Position numbers and translations under genes: made by a program
The notes under the pieces: generated by a model
What the model was told of the DNA's origin: nothing
Seen by the model: the letters and a program-made list of their open reading frames with translations, nothing else
Database searches by the model: none
Shown: positions 54,133-62,506 of the stretch, in pieces
How the letters are laid out: each line of letters begins with the position of its first letter
Position numbering within the stretch: the first letter of the stretch is position 1
From: Bacteroidales bacterium
Lineage (GTDB): Bacteria; Bacteroidota; Bacteroidia; Bacteroidales; P3
NCBI GenBank assembly: GCA_024681475.1
Contig: JAILAT010000058.1
Coordinates: forward strand, 1 to 64,000
Direction of reading: 5' to 3'
DNA: 64,000 bases

Positions 54133-55149
54133 ATGGAGATGTCGACACATAGAACCATCCTGCTGCTGGGTACCACAGGACTGCTGGGACACAACGTGCT
54201 GCTGGAACTGCTGGACCGTGGGTACACGGTGCGCGCCCTGGTGCGCAGCGCCACACGGCTGCAGCTCGACAACGAGCACCTTCAGTCCGACAGGCTCCTG
54301 ATAATCGAAGGCTCGCTGCTGAGCGACAGCGACTTGCAGCGTGCCGCCGAAGGCTGCGACGCCATCGTCAACTGCGCAGGGACTACCGACATGTCGCTGC
54401 TGCAGCTGGAGGACTACCGGCCTGTCAACACTACGCTGTGCAAGCGGCTGCTCGCAGTGATGGAACAGCATGGAATCAGCACGTTAGTACATGTCAGCAC
54501 GGCCAACACCATAGGCTATGGACGCCCTGGCCACGAGGCCGACGAGGACTCCCCTATGGAGCCTCCTTTCAGCCAGTCACTCTACGCGGTGAGCAAACAG
54601 GAAGGCGAAAGAGAACTGCTGCAGGCCGCAGCACAAAAACCATGGAATCATATTGTTATCGTCAATCCAGGCTTTATGTTGGGCGCCTACGACGCCAAAC
54701 CTTCGTCGGGCAAGCTGCTGCTGGCCGCTAAAGGCCGGCGGCTGATGGTGGCTCCGAAAGGGGGCAAAAGCTTTGTGCCAGTGCACGATTGCGCCGTGGC
54801 GACGGTCAACGCGCTGACGATGGGACGCAATGGCGGACGCTATCTGCTGACAGGCAAAAACATGACACTGCACGAATTCTATAGAATTGAAAGCAAGGTA
54901 CTTGGATACCGTCAGCAGCTGATAGCACTGCCCGACTGGCTGGTGCTGGCAGCCGGCATGCTCGGCGACATGCTGCGCTCCTTGGGGCTGCGCACACAGC
55001 TCAGCAGCAACAATGTACGCCAGCTGATGGTCACCGAGCACTACTCCAACAGCCGCGCCTGCCAGGAACTGGAAATGCCCGTAACAGACATAGAACCAGC
55101 CATTCAGGAATTCAACGAGTGGCACATGCGACACCTGCGACAAAAATAA
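54133..55149 (+). CDS. NAD-dependent epimerase/dehydratase (extended SDR)
   Basis: About 338 residues from the ATG at 54133 (ATG 54139 and a TTG at 54127 are alternatives). Rossmann motif LLLGTTGLLGHNVL, then NCAGTTD, and the YAVSK catalytic Tyr/Lys with VHVSTAN before it. This is the extended SDR pattern of sugar-nucleotide epimerases and 3-beta-hydroxysteroid-type enzymes. The TG..G..G motif is slightly changed (GTTGLLG), as in the atypical group. Substrate unknown. It lies alone between glmS (divergent) and the DUF4837 gene. Confidence 0.85.
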   Translation: MEMSTHRTILLLGTTGLLGHNVLLELLDRGYTVRALVRSATRLQLDNEHLQSDRLLIIEGSLLSDSDLQRAAEGCDAIVNCAGTTDMSLLQLEDYRPVNTTLCKRLLAVMEQHGISTLVHVSTANTIGYGRPGHEADEDSPMEPPFSQSLYAVSKQEGERELLQAAAQKPWNHIVIVNPGFMLGAYDAKPSSGKLLLAAKGRRLMVAPKGGKSFVPVHDCAVATVNALTMGRNGGRYLLTGKNMTLHEFYRIESKVLGYRQQLIALPDWLVLAAGMLGDMLRSLGLRTQLSSNNVRQLMVTEHYSNSRACQELEMPVTDIEPAIQEFNEWHMRHLRQK

Positions 55150-55185
55150 AATGAAAAAAATACGCGCGCTTTGTAAAAAAAATAC

Positions 55186-55193
55186 TATCTTTG
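55186..55193 (+). promoter_or_regulatory. -7 box for the DUF4837-porG-uppS block
   Basis: TATCTTTG, 74 bp before the ATG at 55267. A TTTG at 55170-55173 is only 12 bp upstream, so the -33 match is poor. Confidence 0.45.
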
Positions 55194-55266
55194 TAGGTGG
55201 AAAAATATTGAAATTTTTCACGCAACGCATTGATATCGTTAACCATACACTAAATTAATAGAAATC

Positions 55267-56277
55267 ATGAAAAGAACAATTCACTTGATGATGGCCGTAG
55301 TGGCGGTGCTGCTGCTGGCCTCCTGTGGGGGCGACAAGCTGTCGGGGCTCCCCGGCTCGTCGGGCAAAACCCTGGAACTGTTGCTGGTGGCCAACAACAA
55401 TGCCTACAGCAATCGCACACAGATGGTTATCGACACACTGTTCCGTGTGCCGCAACCTGGCTTGGAAGGTTTCAACCAGCCCGAGCCGCGCTTCGATGTG
55501 ATACGCATCACCAACCACGATTTCGAAGGCAACAAGATGTTTCAGGCTCACCGCAACATACTGCTGCTGGAAGTTGCCGAAAGCAACCCCAACAAGCTGT
55601 ATATGAAGCAGGATTCTTGGGCCTCGCCGCAGATTGTGATACAGGTGAAGGCCAACAGCCAGAAGGCGCTCGACTCGCTGCTGTACTACAATCGCGACAG
55701 ACTCTACAAGGAATACTACAATCAGGAATACCGCCGTATGCACAAAGTGTTCTCCGCGGCACCCAACTACAAGGTGAACGAGGCTGTGAAGCAAAAATAT
55801 GGCCTGAACATCATCTTCCCCGAGGAGTTCTATCTGGCCAAGTCGGTCGACAACTTCATGTGGATACGCAAGGAAACCAAGGATTTCAGCCTGATAGTGC
55901 TCTTCAACCAGGCTCCCTACGACACTCCCCATCAGTTTGAGGAACCCATGATACTCGACAATCTCGACACGATGCTGAAACACAATGTCCCCAGCCCCAA
56001 CGAGAAAGGCTATATGGCCACCGAGCGCCGCGACTTTTTCCACACCCGCGACGTGCATCTGGGCGACATCTTTGCCATCGAGACCCGCGGCCGCTACTGC
56101 TGCGTCGACGACTTCTATGGAGGCCCCTTCGTGTGTTACACATTCCAGACACCTAACAATGAAGATGTTGTGACCATGTTTGCCTTTGTCCACTCGCCGT
56201 CGCATCGCAGCAAATCGTTGTCGAAACGCGACCTGCTGATGCAGGTGGACGGCATCTGTCACACCGCCAAATGGTAA
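55267..56277 (+). CDS. DUF4837 family lipoprotein
   Basis: Lipoprotein of 336 residues (lipobox LLASC, Cys19). The mature domain, with the LELLLVANNN start, DVIRITNHDFEG and RGRYCCVDDFYGGPFVCYTF near the end, matches DUF4837, a Bacteroidetes-specific family of unknown function. Its stop (56277) overlaps the start of porG (56271), so the two are translationally coupled. The tie to porG suggests a part in envelope or T9SS biology, but that is inference. Confidence 0.85.
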   Translation: MKRTIHLMMAVVAVLLLASCGGDKLSGLPGSSGKTLELLLVANNNAYSNRTQMVIDTLFRVPQPGLEGFNQPEPRFDVIRITNHDFEGNKMFQAHRNILLLEVAESNPNKLYMKQDSWASPQIVIQVKANSQKALDSLLYYNRDRLYKEYYNQEYRRMHKVFSAAPNYKVNEAVKQKYGLNIIFPEEFYLAKSVDNFMWIRKETKDFSLIVLFNQAPYDTPHQFEEPMILDNLDTMLKHNVPSPNEKGYMATERRDFFHTRDVHLGDIFAIETRGRYCCVDDFYGGPFVCYTFQTPNNEDVVTMFAFVHSPSHRSKSLSKRDLLMQVDGICHTAKW

Positions 56278-57146
56278 TGATGGAGAGACTGCGCCGCATA
56301 GTATCCCTGCTGCTCCTTCTGCTGGCCGCAATGCCGGCGATGGCACAGATATGGCTGGGACGGAGCGAGATAGGCTTCACCGGAGGAGGCATGAACTACA
56401 TCGGCGACCTGAACGGACAGAGCCTCCTGGGCACCCCTAACGTGGCGGCCGGCGCTTTCTACAGGATGAATTTCAACGAGCGTTGGGCGCTACGCATCGA
56501 TGCCGACTACGGCCATCTCGAGGGCGGCAACCCCGACATCATCGAGCGCCGCAACCTCAGCTTCCGCAGCCATCTGCTGGAAGCGTCGGTACGCGCCGAG
56601 TTCAACTTTTTCCCCTTCAGCATGCGCGACGACCACTTCACCTGGACTCCTTACATCTTCGGAGGCCTCGGTTTCTTCCACTACAATCCCAAGGCATGGT
56701 ATCACGACCCGCTGTCGGGCGAGGCCGCATGGCAACATCTGCGTCCGCTGGGCACCGAGGGCCAGGGCACCCCGCTGGCCGACGGCCGCAAGCCCTATTC
56801 GTTGCTGCAGCTGGACATGCCCTTCGGCCTGGGCTTCAAGTGGCACCCCAGCAAGTCGCTGACACTCAGCGCCGAATATGGCTGGCGAAAGACATGGACC
56901 GACTACATCGACGACGTGAGCACCGTGTATGTCGACAACGCCCAGTTGGCGCTCTACAACGGCGAGACGGCCGCAGCGCTGGCCGACCGCTCGAGCGAGG
57001 TGGTGGAGGGCTATGTCAACGCCGCCGGCATCAAGCGCGGCGACGACTCGCTCGACGACTGGTATGCCTATTTCAACATCTCCGTGTCGCTGAAGCTGGA
57101 CTACCTCTTCGGCTGGGCGCTGAAGAAAAAATGCGACAACAAATGA
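56271..57146 (+). CDS. porG: PorG-like outer membrane protein (DUF6089)
   Basis: The protein (up to 291 residues; starts at 56271, 56277 or 56280 are possible) has a signal peptide ending AMAQ, then a beta-barrel: EIGFTGGGMNYIGDLN, WTPYIFGGLGFFHYNP, SLTLSAEYGWRKTWTDYIDDV, all typical of PorG/DUF6089. In P. gingivalis PorG is a T9SS outer-membrane protein encoded just before uppS, bamA and two ompH genes, which is the order here. The location therefore supports the call. PorZ and a T9SS cargo in the same window also fit. Confidence 0.87.
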   Translation: MVMMERLRRIVSLLLLLLAAMPAMAQIWLGRSEIGFTGGGMNYIGDLNGQSLLGTPNVAAGAFYRMNFNERWALRIDADYGHLEGGNPDIIERRNLSFRSHLLEASVRAEFNFFPFSMRDDHFTWTPYIFGGLGFFHYNPKAWYHDPLSGEAAWQHLRPLGTEGQGTPLADGRKPYSLLQLDMPFGLGFKWHPSKSLTLSAEYGWRKTWTDYIDDVSTVYVDNAQLALYNGETAAALADRSSEVVEGYVNAAGIKRGDDSLDDWYAYFNISVSLKLDYLFGWALKKKCDNK

Positions 57147-57176
57147 CATGGCCGGAAGGCTGGAAAACAAACGATT

Positions 57177-57926
57177 ATGAAGACGATTGAGGATATTGAC
57201 AAGAGCCGCGTGCCGCAACATGTGGCCATCATTATGGACGGCAACGGCCGCTGGGCCATGAAGCAGGACCAGATACGCCTGTTCGGCCACCAGCACGCCA
57301 TGACGGCAGTGCGCGAATCGGTGCAGGCAGCCTCCTACCTGAACATCAAATACTTGACACTCTACACCTTCTCCACCGAAAACTGGAACCGCCCCCAAGA
57401 CGAGGTCGACGGATTGATGAACCTGATAGTCAGCGCTCTGGAGGATGAGATGCCCATGATGATCGAGAACCACGTGAAGCTGATGACCATCGGCGAATTC
57501 GACCGTCTGCCCGAACACTCGCGCCGCAAGCTGCAGGAATGTATGGACATCCTGAAGGACAACAAAGGCACCAAGATGATATTGGCGCTGAGCTACAGCT
57601 CGCGCTGGGAGGTGGCACATGCGCTGAAAAGCGTGGTGCGCGACGCCCAGGCAGGCCGCCTGAGCGAGGAGCAGGTGAACGAGGAGACGCTACGCAACTA
57701 CCTGGTAACAAAAGACTTTCCCGACCCCGACCTGCTGATACGCACTGGCGGCGAGCTGCGCGTGAGCAACTTCCTGCTGTGGCAGCTGGCCTATACTGAA
57801 TTCTGGTTCACCGACCTGCTGTGGCCCGACTTTCGCCGTGGCCATTTCTACCAGGCCGTCTACGACTATCAGCAGCGGCAACGCCGCTACGGCAAGACCG
57901 AGGCGCAGGTGGAAGAGGAGGCATAG
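57177..57926 (+). CDS. uppS: Undecaprenyl diphosphate synthase
   Basis: Cis-prenyltransferase making the C55 lipid carrier for peptidoglycan and polysaccharides. Signature HVAIIMDGNGRWAMKQ with catalytic Asp21, then LTLYTFSTENWNRP and RTGGELRVSNFLLWQLAYTE. At 249 residues it is normal. It is 30 bp after porG and precedes bamA. Confidence 0.97.
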   Translation: MKTIEDIDKSRVPQHVAIIMDGNGRWAMKQDQIRLFGHQHAMTAVRESVQAASYLNIKYLTLYTFSTENWNRPQDEVDGLMNLIVSALEDEMPMMIENHVKLMTIGEFDRLPEHSRRKLQECMDILKDNKGTKMILALSYSSRWEVAHALKSVVRDAQAGRLSEEQVNEETLRNYLVTKDFPDPDLLIRTGGELRVSNFLLWQLAYTEFWFTDLLWPDFRRGHFYQAVYDYQQRQRRYGKTEAQVEEEA

Positions 57927-58074
57927 GCATGGCTTTCATTGAAAGACAGCCACTTCGGAGCCTGATGCAGGCACCAGACGCTTTTTTTCACATTTTTTAG
58001 CACCGCCGACACAATAATAACACGCATTTTATGTTACTTGTTGTATTATATCATTTCACGGACACTGAGAACGA

Positions 58075-60618
58075 ATGAAACATAAAAGGAAGATACTGAT
58101 TCTGATACTCATGATGCTGGCCACGGGCCTCGGCGCACAAGCGCAGGTGATTGTGGGCGGCGAACGCATATACGATATCGACTATCTGACTCCCAAGACC
58201 TACGAAATAGGCGGCATCACCGTGGAGAACGGCGAACATTTCGACCAGCGCATGATTCTGCTGGTGGCAGGCCTGCAGGTCGGCGACGTCATCAAGGTGC
58301 CTGGCGACAAGATATCCACGGCCATCGACAACCTGTGGAACCAGGGGCTCTTCGACGACGTGCAAGTCCGTGTTACCCGCATTCAGGACGACAAGATTTT
58401 TCTGAACATCGTGCTGCAGGAGCGTCCCAAACTGTTGGCGTTCCGCTTCCGTGGCATCTCCGGCAACGACGCCGACAAATTGCTCAAGGAGTTCGACGTG
58501 CACGTGGGTGCCATGGTGACCGACAACATGATACAGACCACCACCAACAAGGCCCGCGCCCACTACGCCCAGAAGGGCTTCACCAATGTCAAAGTGGATG
58601 TGCAGAGCGTGAGCGACACGGCTCACCCCGACCAGGTGGTGCTGGTCTACAAAATCGACAAAGGCAAACGCGTGAAGATCGACTCCCTCATCTTCGAAGG
58701 CAACGAGAAGATTGCCACCAAGAAACTGAAACGCCGCATGAAGACTCACGACGTGCACTATGCCAAGAGCCTCAACGTGCTGTCGCCAGGATTCTGGCGT
58801 CGCTCGAAATACCGCGAAGCGGAGTTCAACGAAGACCTGGAGAAAGTGGTGGACTACTACAACGAGAAAGGCTACCGCGACGCCCGCATCGTGATGGACA
58901 CGATGTGGCAGGTGCCCAGCGAAGAGCTGAACATCAGCAAAGGCAAGAAGAAAAGACAAGACCGCGTGAAAGTGCTCGTGCGCGTGCACGAAGGCAACCC
59001 CTACTATTTCCGCAACATCACCTTCAGCGGCAACACGGTGTACACCGATGAGCAACTGTACAAAAACCTGCGTATCAGCAAGGGCGACCCCTACAACCGC
59101 ACCGTGCTGGAGAACAACCTGACCTACAACCCCAGCGGCACCGACATCTCGTCGATGTACATGGACAACGGCTACCTCTTCTTCAACGCCACACCTGTGG
59201 AGGTGGCAGTGGAGAACGACTCCATCGATATCGAGATACGTATCTACGAAGGCAAACAGGCGCGCATCCGCAACGTCACCGTGGAGGGCAACACCGTCAC
59301 CAACGACAAAATCATCATGCGCGAGCTGCACACCAAGCCCGGCGACCTCTTCAACCGCGAGGCGCTGCTGCGCAGCCGTCGTGAGCTTATTACCTTGGGC
59401 TACTTCAAGGAGGAGACCCTCATCCCCGAGCCCCGCCCCGACAGCAAGAACGGCACCGTGGACATTGTCTACAAGGTGGAGGAGAACCAGACCAGCAAGA
59501 TACAGCTGCAGGGCGGCTATGGCAACCGCATGATTATCGGCCAGTTGGGCCTGGAACTCAACAACTTCTCGGCGCGCAACATCTTCAACAAGAAGGCTTG
59601 GCAGCCGCTGCCTGCCGGCGACGGCCAGCGCCTCTCGTTCAACATCGTCTCCAACGGCTCCTACTACTATTCCTTCGGCGCCGGCTTCACCGAGCCGTGG
59701 CTTGGCGGCAAACGGCCCCAGTCGCTCAGCGTCAACGCCTACCACATGTTCTCGAACACCGGCTACTGGGTGGACCGCGACGACCCCGACTACAAGAGCA
59801 TCCGCACACGTGGCGCCACGGTGAGCCTCACACGCCGACTGAAATGGCCCGACGACTATTTCTTCCTCGCGCAATCCATTCAGTACAAGTTCTATACCCT
59901 CAACAACTATCCTATCACCACCGATTTCAAGGACGGCCACTCGCACGACCTGTCGTACAGCATCACCCTGATGCGCAACAGCTACGACTCGCCCATCTAC
60001 ACGCGCAGCGGCTCCGAGCTGTCGGTCATGGCACAGCTGACGCCGCCCTATTCGCTGCTCAGCAGCAAGGACTACACCGACATGGAGGTTGTGGACAAGT
60101 ATAAGCTGGTGGAATACTACAAGATAAACATCCGCGGCTCGTGGATGCTCAACCTCATCGGCGACGTGGTGCTCAACACCCGCTTCCGTCTGGGCTACTT
60201 GGGCTACTACAACAAAAATATCGGCACGGCGCCCTTCGGACGCTACTATCTGGGTGGCGACGCGTTGGCTTCCTACGTCTACGACGGCCGCGAGGTGGTG
60301 CCTATGCGCGGATATGAGAACTACAAACTGAGCTCCTCCGAAGGCTCCGCGGTCTACGACCGCTTCACCTTGGAGCTGCGCCAGCCCATCATCGAGAGCG
60401 CCGCAGCCACCATCTGGGCCCTCGGGTTCCTGGAGGGCGGCAACGCATGGAACAGCATCAAGGACTTCGAGCCCTTCAAGATGTACAACTCCGCCGGTCT
60501 CGGCATCCGCCTCTACATGCCTATGATTGGCCTCATCGGCTTCGACTGGGGCTATGGCTTCGATGGCCTCTACGGTGGCAGCCACTTCCATTTCAGCATC
60601 GGAACATCGATTGATTAA
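58075..60618 (+). CDS. bamA: Outer membrane protein assembly factor BamA
   Basis: Inserts beta-barrel proteins into the outer membrane. The 847-residue protein has a signal peptide (GLGAQAQ), a series of POTRA domains to about 440 (GDKISTAIDNLWNQGLFDDV, TFSGNTVYTDEQLYKNLRIS), and a C-terminal Omp85 barrel with the MRGYENY motif of the loop that folds into the barrel and terminal SFHFSIGTSID-type strand. Gene order uppS-bamA-skp is widespread. It starts 148 bp after uppS; the gap has a weak hairpin (57960-57972) followed by T7. Confidence 0.96.
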   Translation: MKHKRKILILILMMLATGLGAQAQVIVGGERIYDIDYLTPKTYEIGGITVENGEHFDQRMILLVAGLQVGDVIKVPGDKISTAIDNLWNQGLFDDVQVRVTRIQDDKIFLNIVLQERPKLLAFRFRGISGNDADKLLKEFDVHVGAMVTDNMIQTTTNKARAHYAQKGFTNVKVDVQSVSDTAHPDQVVLVYKIDKGKRVKIDSLIFEGNEKIATKKLKRRMKTHDVHYAKSLNVLSPGFWRRSKYREAEFNEDLEKVVDYYNEKGYRDARIVMDTMWQVPSEELNISKGKKKRQDRVKVLVRVHEGNPYYFRNITFSGNTVYTDEQLYKNLRISKGDPYNRTVLENNLTYNPSGTDISSMYMDNGYLFFNATPVEVAVENDSIDIEIRIYEGKQARIRNVTVEGNTVTNDKIIMRELHTKPGDLFNREALLRSRRELITLGYFKEETLIPEPRPDSKNGTVDIVYKVEENQTSKIQLQGGYGNRMIIGQLGLELNNFSARNIFNKKAWQPLPAGDGQRLSFNIVSNGSYYYSFGAGFTEPWLGGKRPQSLSVNAYHMFSNTGYWVDRDDPDYKSIRTRGATVSLTRRLKWPDDYFFLAQSIQYKFYTLNNYPITTDFKDGHSHDLSYSITLMRNSYDSPIYTRSGSELSVMAQLTPPYSLLSSKDYTDMEVVDKYKLVEYYKINIRGSWMLNLIGDVVLNTRFRLGYLGYYNKNIGTAPFGRYYLGGDALASYVYDGREVVPMRGYENYKLSSSEGSAVYDRFTLELRQPIIESAAATIWALGFLEGGNAWNSIKDFEPFKMYNSAGLGIRLYMPMIGLIGFDWGYGFDGLYGGSHFHFSIGTSID

Positions 60619-60643
60619 CAGAACGTAAAAAAACAGAGATACA

Positions 60644-61243
60644 ATGAAAAGACACATTCTAGCACTCCTTGTCGTGGCCCTGTTGCCCATGGCGTCGTGG
60701 GCACAGAAATATGCCTGTGTCAACACCGAATATGTGCTCAGCAACATCCCCGACTACGCCCAGGCGCAGAACCAGATCAACAAGTTGTCGGAGAACTGGC
60801 AGAAGGAGATCGAGAATAAGTTTATCGAAATCGACAAGCTCTACAAGACCTACCAGCAGGAGGCCTATCTGCTGCCCGACAACCTGAAACGCAAACGCGA
60901 AGACGAGATCATCGCCAAGGAGCGCGAGGCCAAGGACTTGCAGAACAAATACTTCGGCCCTGGCGGCGACCTCGACAAGAAGCGCGAAGAGCTGATGAAA
61001 CCCATCCAGGACCGCGTCTATGGCGCCATCGAGCGCATCGCCGGTGAGAAAGGCTACGCCTTCATCTTCGACAAGTCGGGCTCGGCCACGGTGCTCTACG
61101 CCAGCGCCAAATACGACATCAGCGACCAGGTGCTCGACCTGCTGGGCTACAAACCGGCCGCTGCGGAGCCCGAGAAGAGCGCCAACACCTCTGGCGGCAA
61201 CAAGAAGGGTGCCAGCAACCCCGAGATGAACCGCCCCCGCTAG
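60644..61243 (+). CDS. Skp/OmpH periplasmic chaperone (first copy)
   Basis: The 199-residue protein has a signal peptide (SWA-Q, about residue 20) and the OmpH/Skp pattern: YACVNTEYVLSNIPDYAQAQ, a long basic/acidic coiled coil, and FIFDKSGSATVLYASAKYDI. Skp holds unfolded outer-membrane proteins on the way to BamA. It carries an extra Lys/Asn/Gly-rich tail after position ~180. It lies 25 bp after bamA; a second copy follows after 36 bp. Confidence 0.92.
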   Translation: MKRHILALLVVALLPMASWAQKYACVNTEYVLSNIPDYAQAQNQINKLSENWQKEIENKFIEIDKLYKTYQQEAYLLPDNLKRKREDEIIAKEREAKDLQNKYFGPGGDLDKKREELMKPIQDRVYGAIERIAGEKGYAFIFDKSGSATVLYASAKYDISDQVLDLLGYKPAAAEPEKSANTSGGNKKGASNPEMNRPR

Positions 61244-61279
61244 GACAAAAAAGGAAATAATCAATAAAGAATAATAAAG

Positions 61280-61792
61280 ATGAAAAAATCGTTAATCGCA
61301 TTGCTGGTCGTCCTGTTCGCTTTCGGGACGACGACCTACGCACAGAAAGCCAACAAATTCGGTCACATCAATTCTGCCGACCTGATGCAAATCATGCCTG
61401 GCAAGGAAGAGGCCCAGGCAGCCTTCCAAGCCGAAGTGGAGGTCCACGACACCCAGCTCAAGGCCATGCAGGAAGAGCTGCAGAAAAAATACAACGACTA
61501 TATGGAGAAACAGTCGCAGATGTCCGACCTCATCCGCAGCACCAAGGAGCAGGAAATCCGTGAGCTCGGCTCGCGCATCGAGACCTACCAGCAGAACGCC
61601 CAGGAGTTGCTGCAAGCCAAGGAGAAAGAGCTGCTGCAGCCCATCATCGACCGCGCCAAGCAAGCCATCAGCGACGTGGCCAAGGAGAACGGCTACACCT
61701 ACATCTTCGACAGCAGCACAGGCACGCTGCTCTATCAGCCCGAAAGCGACGACATCATGCCGCTGGTGAAGAAAAAACTGGGATTGAACTAA
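61280..61792 (+). CDS. Skp/OmpH periplasmic chaperone (second copy)
   Basis: 170 residues, signal peptide ending TTYAQ, then FGHINSADLMQIMPGKEEAQ, coiled coil with LKAMQEELQKKYNDYM, and YIFDSSTGTLLYQPESDDI. It is shorter than the first copy and lacks its basic tail. Paired ompH genes after bamA are typical of Bacteroidetes. It is followed by a strong hairpin at 61831-61868. Confidence 0.93.
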   Translation: MKKSLIALLVVLFAFGTTTYAQKANKFGHINSADLMQIMPGKEEAQAAFQAEVEVHDTQLKAMQEELQKKYNDYMEKQSQMSDLIRSTKEQEIRELGSRIETYQQNAQELLQAKEKELLQPIIDRAKQAISDVAKENGYTYIFDSSTGTLLYQPESDDIMPLVKKKLGLN

Positions 61793-61830
61793 TCGGTATC
61801 AACCCTTCAGGACGCCAAGACGTCCATTAT

Positions 61831-61868
61831 AGAGAAGCCCCGAAAGCGAATGCTTTCGGGGCTTCTCT
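61831..61868. terminator. Strong bidirectional hairpin
   Basis: A 17-bp perfect stem (61831-61847 with 61852-61868) closed by a GAAT loop lies between the convergent skp gene and the membrane protein gene. The T tract is short on both sides, but the stem is very stable. Confidence 0.75.
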
Positions 61869-61886
61869 TGTTCTGTTGCGTCAACG

Positions 61887-62495
61887 TTATTCCTTCAGGA
61901 AATCGAGGCAGAGGTAGTCTTCGTGTAAATTCGAAGGCTTCGTGTCGCCTCCACCGTTGTATTTCGACGTGGGTGCCTGAAACATATAGTTGGGTTGGGA
62001 GTATATGTCGGTAAGGGTGTGTGCATCAAGAGTGTCCACAATCTTTTGGCTGATCTGGCGGCCATAGGAGTACTCAACACTGTAGAGCAACAGACGACGC
62101 GGGGAGTTGTTGTCGACATAGAAGTGCTCCTTGCAGGTCTGCAGACTCTCTGTGGTGCCGTCGGGACGGGTGTAGGTGGTGCTGCGCGACCAATAGTCGT
62201 GGTGCGACCCGTCGGCAGCCACCTGGCACACACCGACATAGTTGTGCCGCATGGCGGTGACACCCCACAGCTCGACGCCGGCGATGGCCGCGGGCAGCAT
62301 AATGGACAGACAGATTTGGGCAGTGCTCAATTTCTTGTTTTTGCCGGCTATCAGCATAACAATGATCGGCATTGGCATTGCCAGCGCCAGCTGCAACCCG
62401 AACAGGGCTGGTGTTGCGGCAAAAAGGAACCAGAAGAAGGCTACCTGCGTCGCGATGATGACGGCAATCCAGAATATTTTCTTGTTACGTGACAT
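61887..62495 (-). CDS. Unrecognised small membrane protein
   Basis: Not recognised. The 202-residue protein has three hydrophobic helices at about 7-26, 30-49 and 58-76, then a ~125-residue soluble C-terminal part with many Tyr/His/Ser residues and two cysteines in GVCQVAADG and LQTCKEH. A cytosolic or periplasmic side for the tail cannot be fixed. It starts 11 bp after the stop of metG on the same strand, so it is probably co-transcribed with it. Confidence 0.75.
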   Translation of the reverse strand: MSRNKKIFWIAVIIATQVAFFWFLFAATPALFGLQLALAMPMPIIVMLIAGKNKKLSTAQICLSIMLPAAIAGVELWGVTAMRHNYVGVCQVAADGSHHDYWSRSTTYTRPDGTTESLQTCKEHFYVDNNSPRRLLLYSVEYSYGRQISQKIVDTLDAHTLTDIYSQPNYMFQAPTSKYNGGGDTKPSNLHEDYLCLDFLKE

Positions 62496-62506
62496 ATTAT
62501 TGATGG

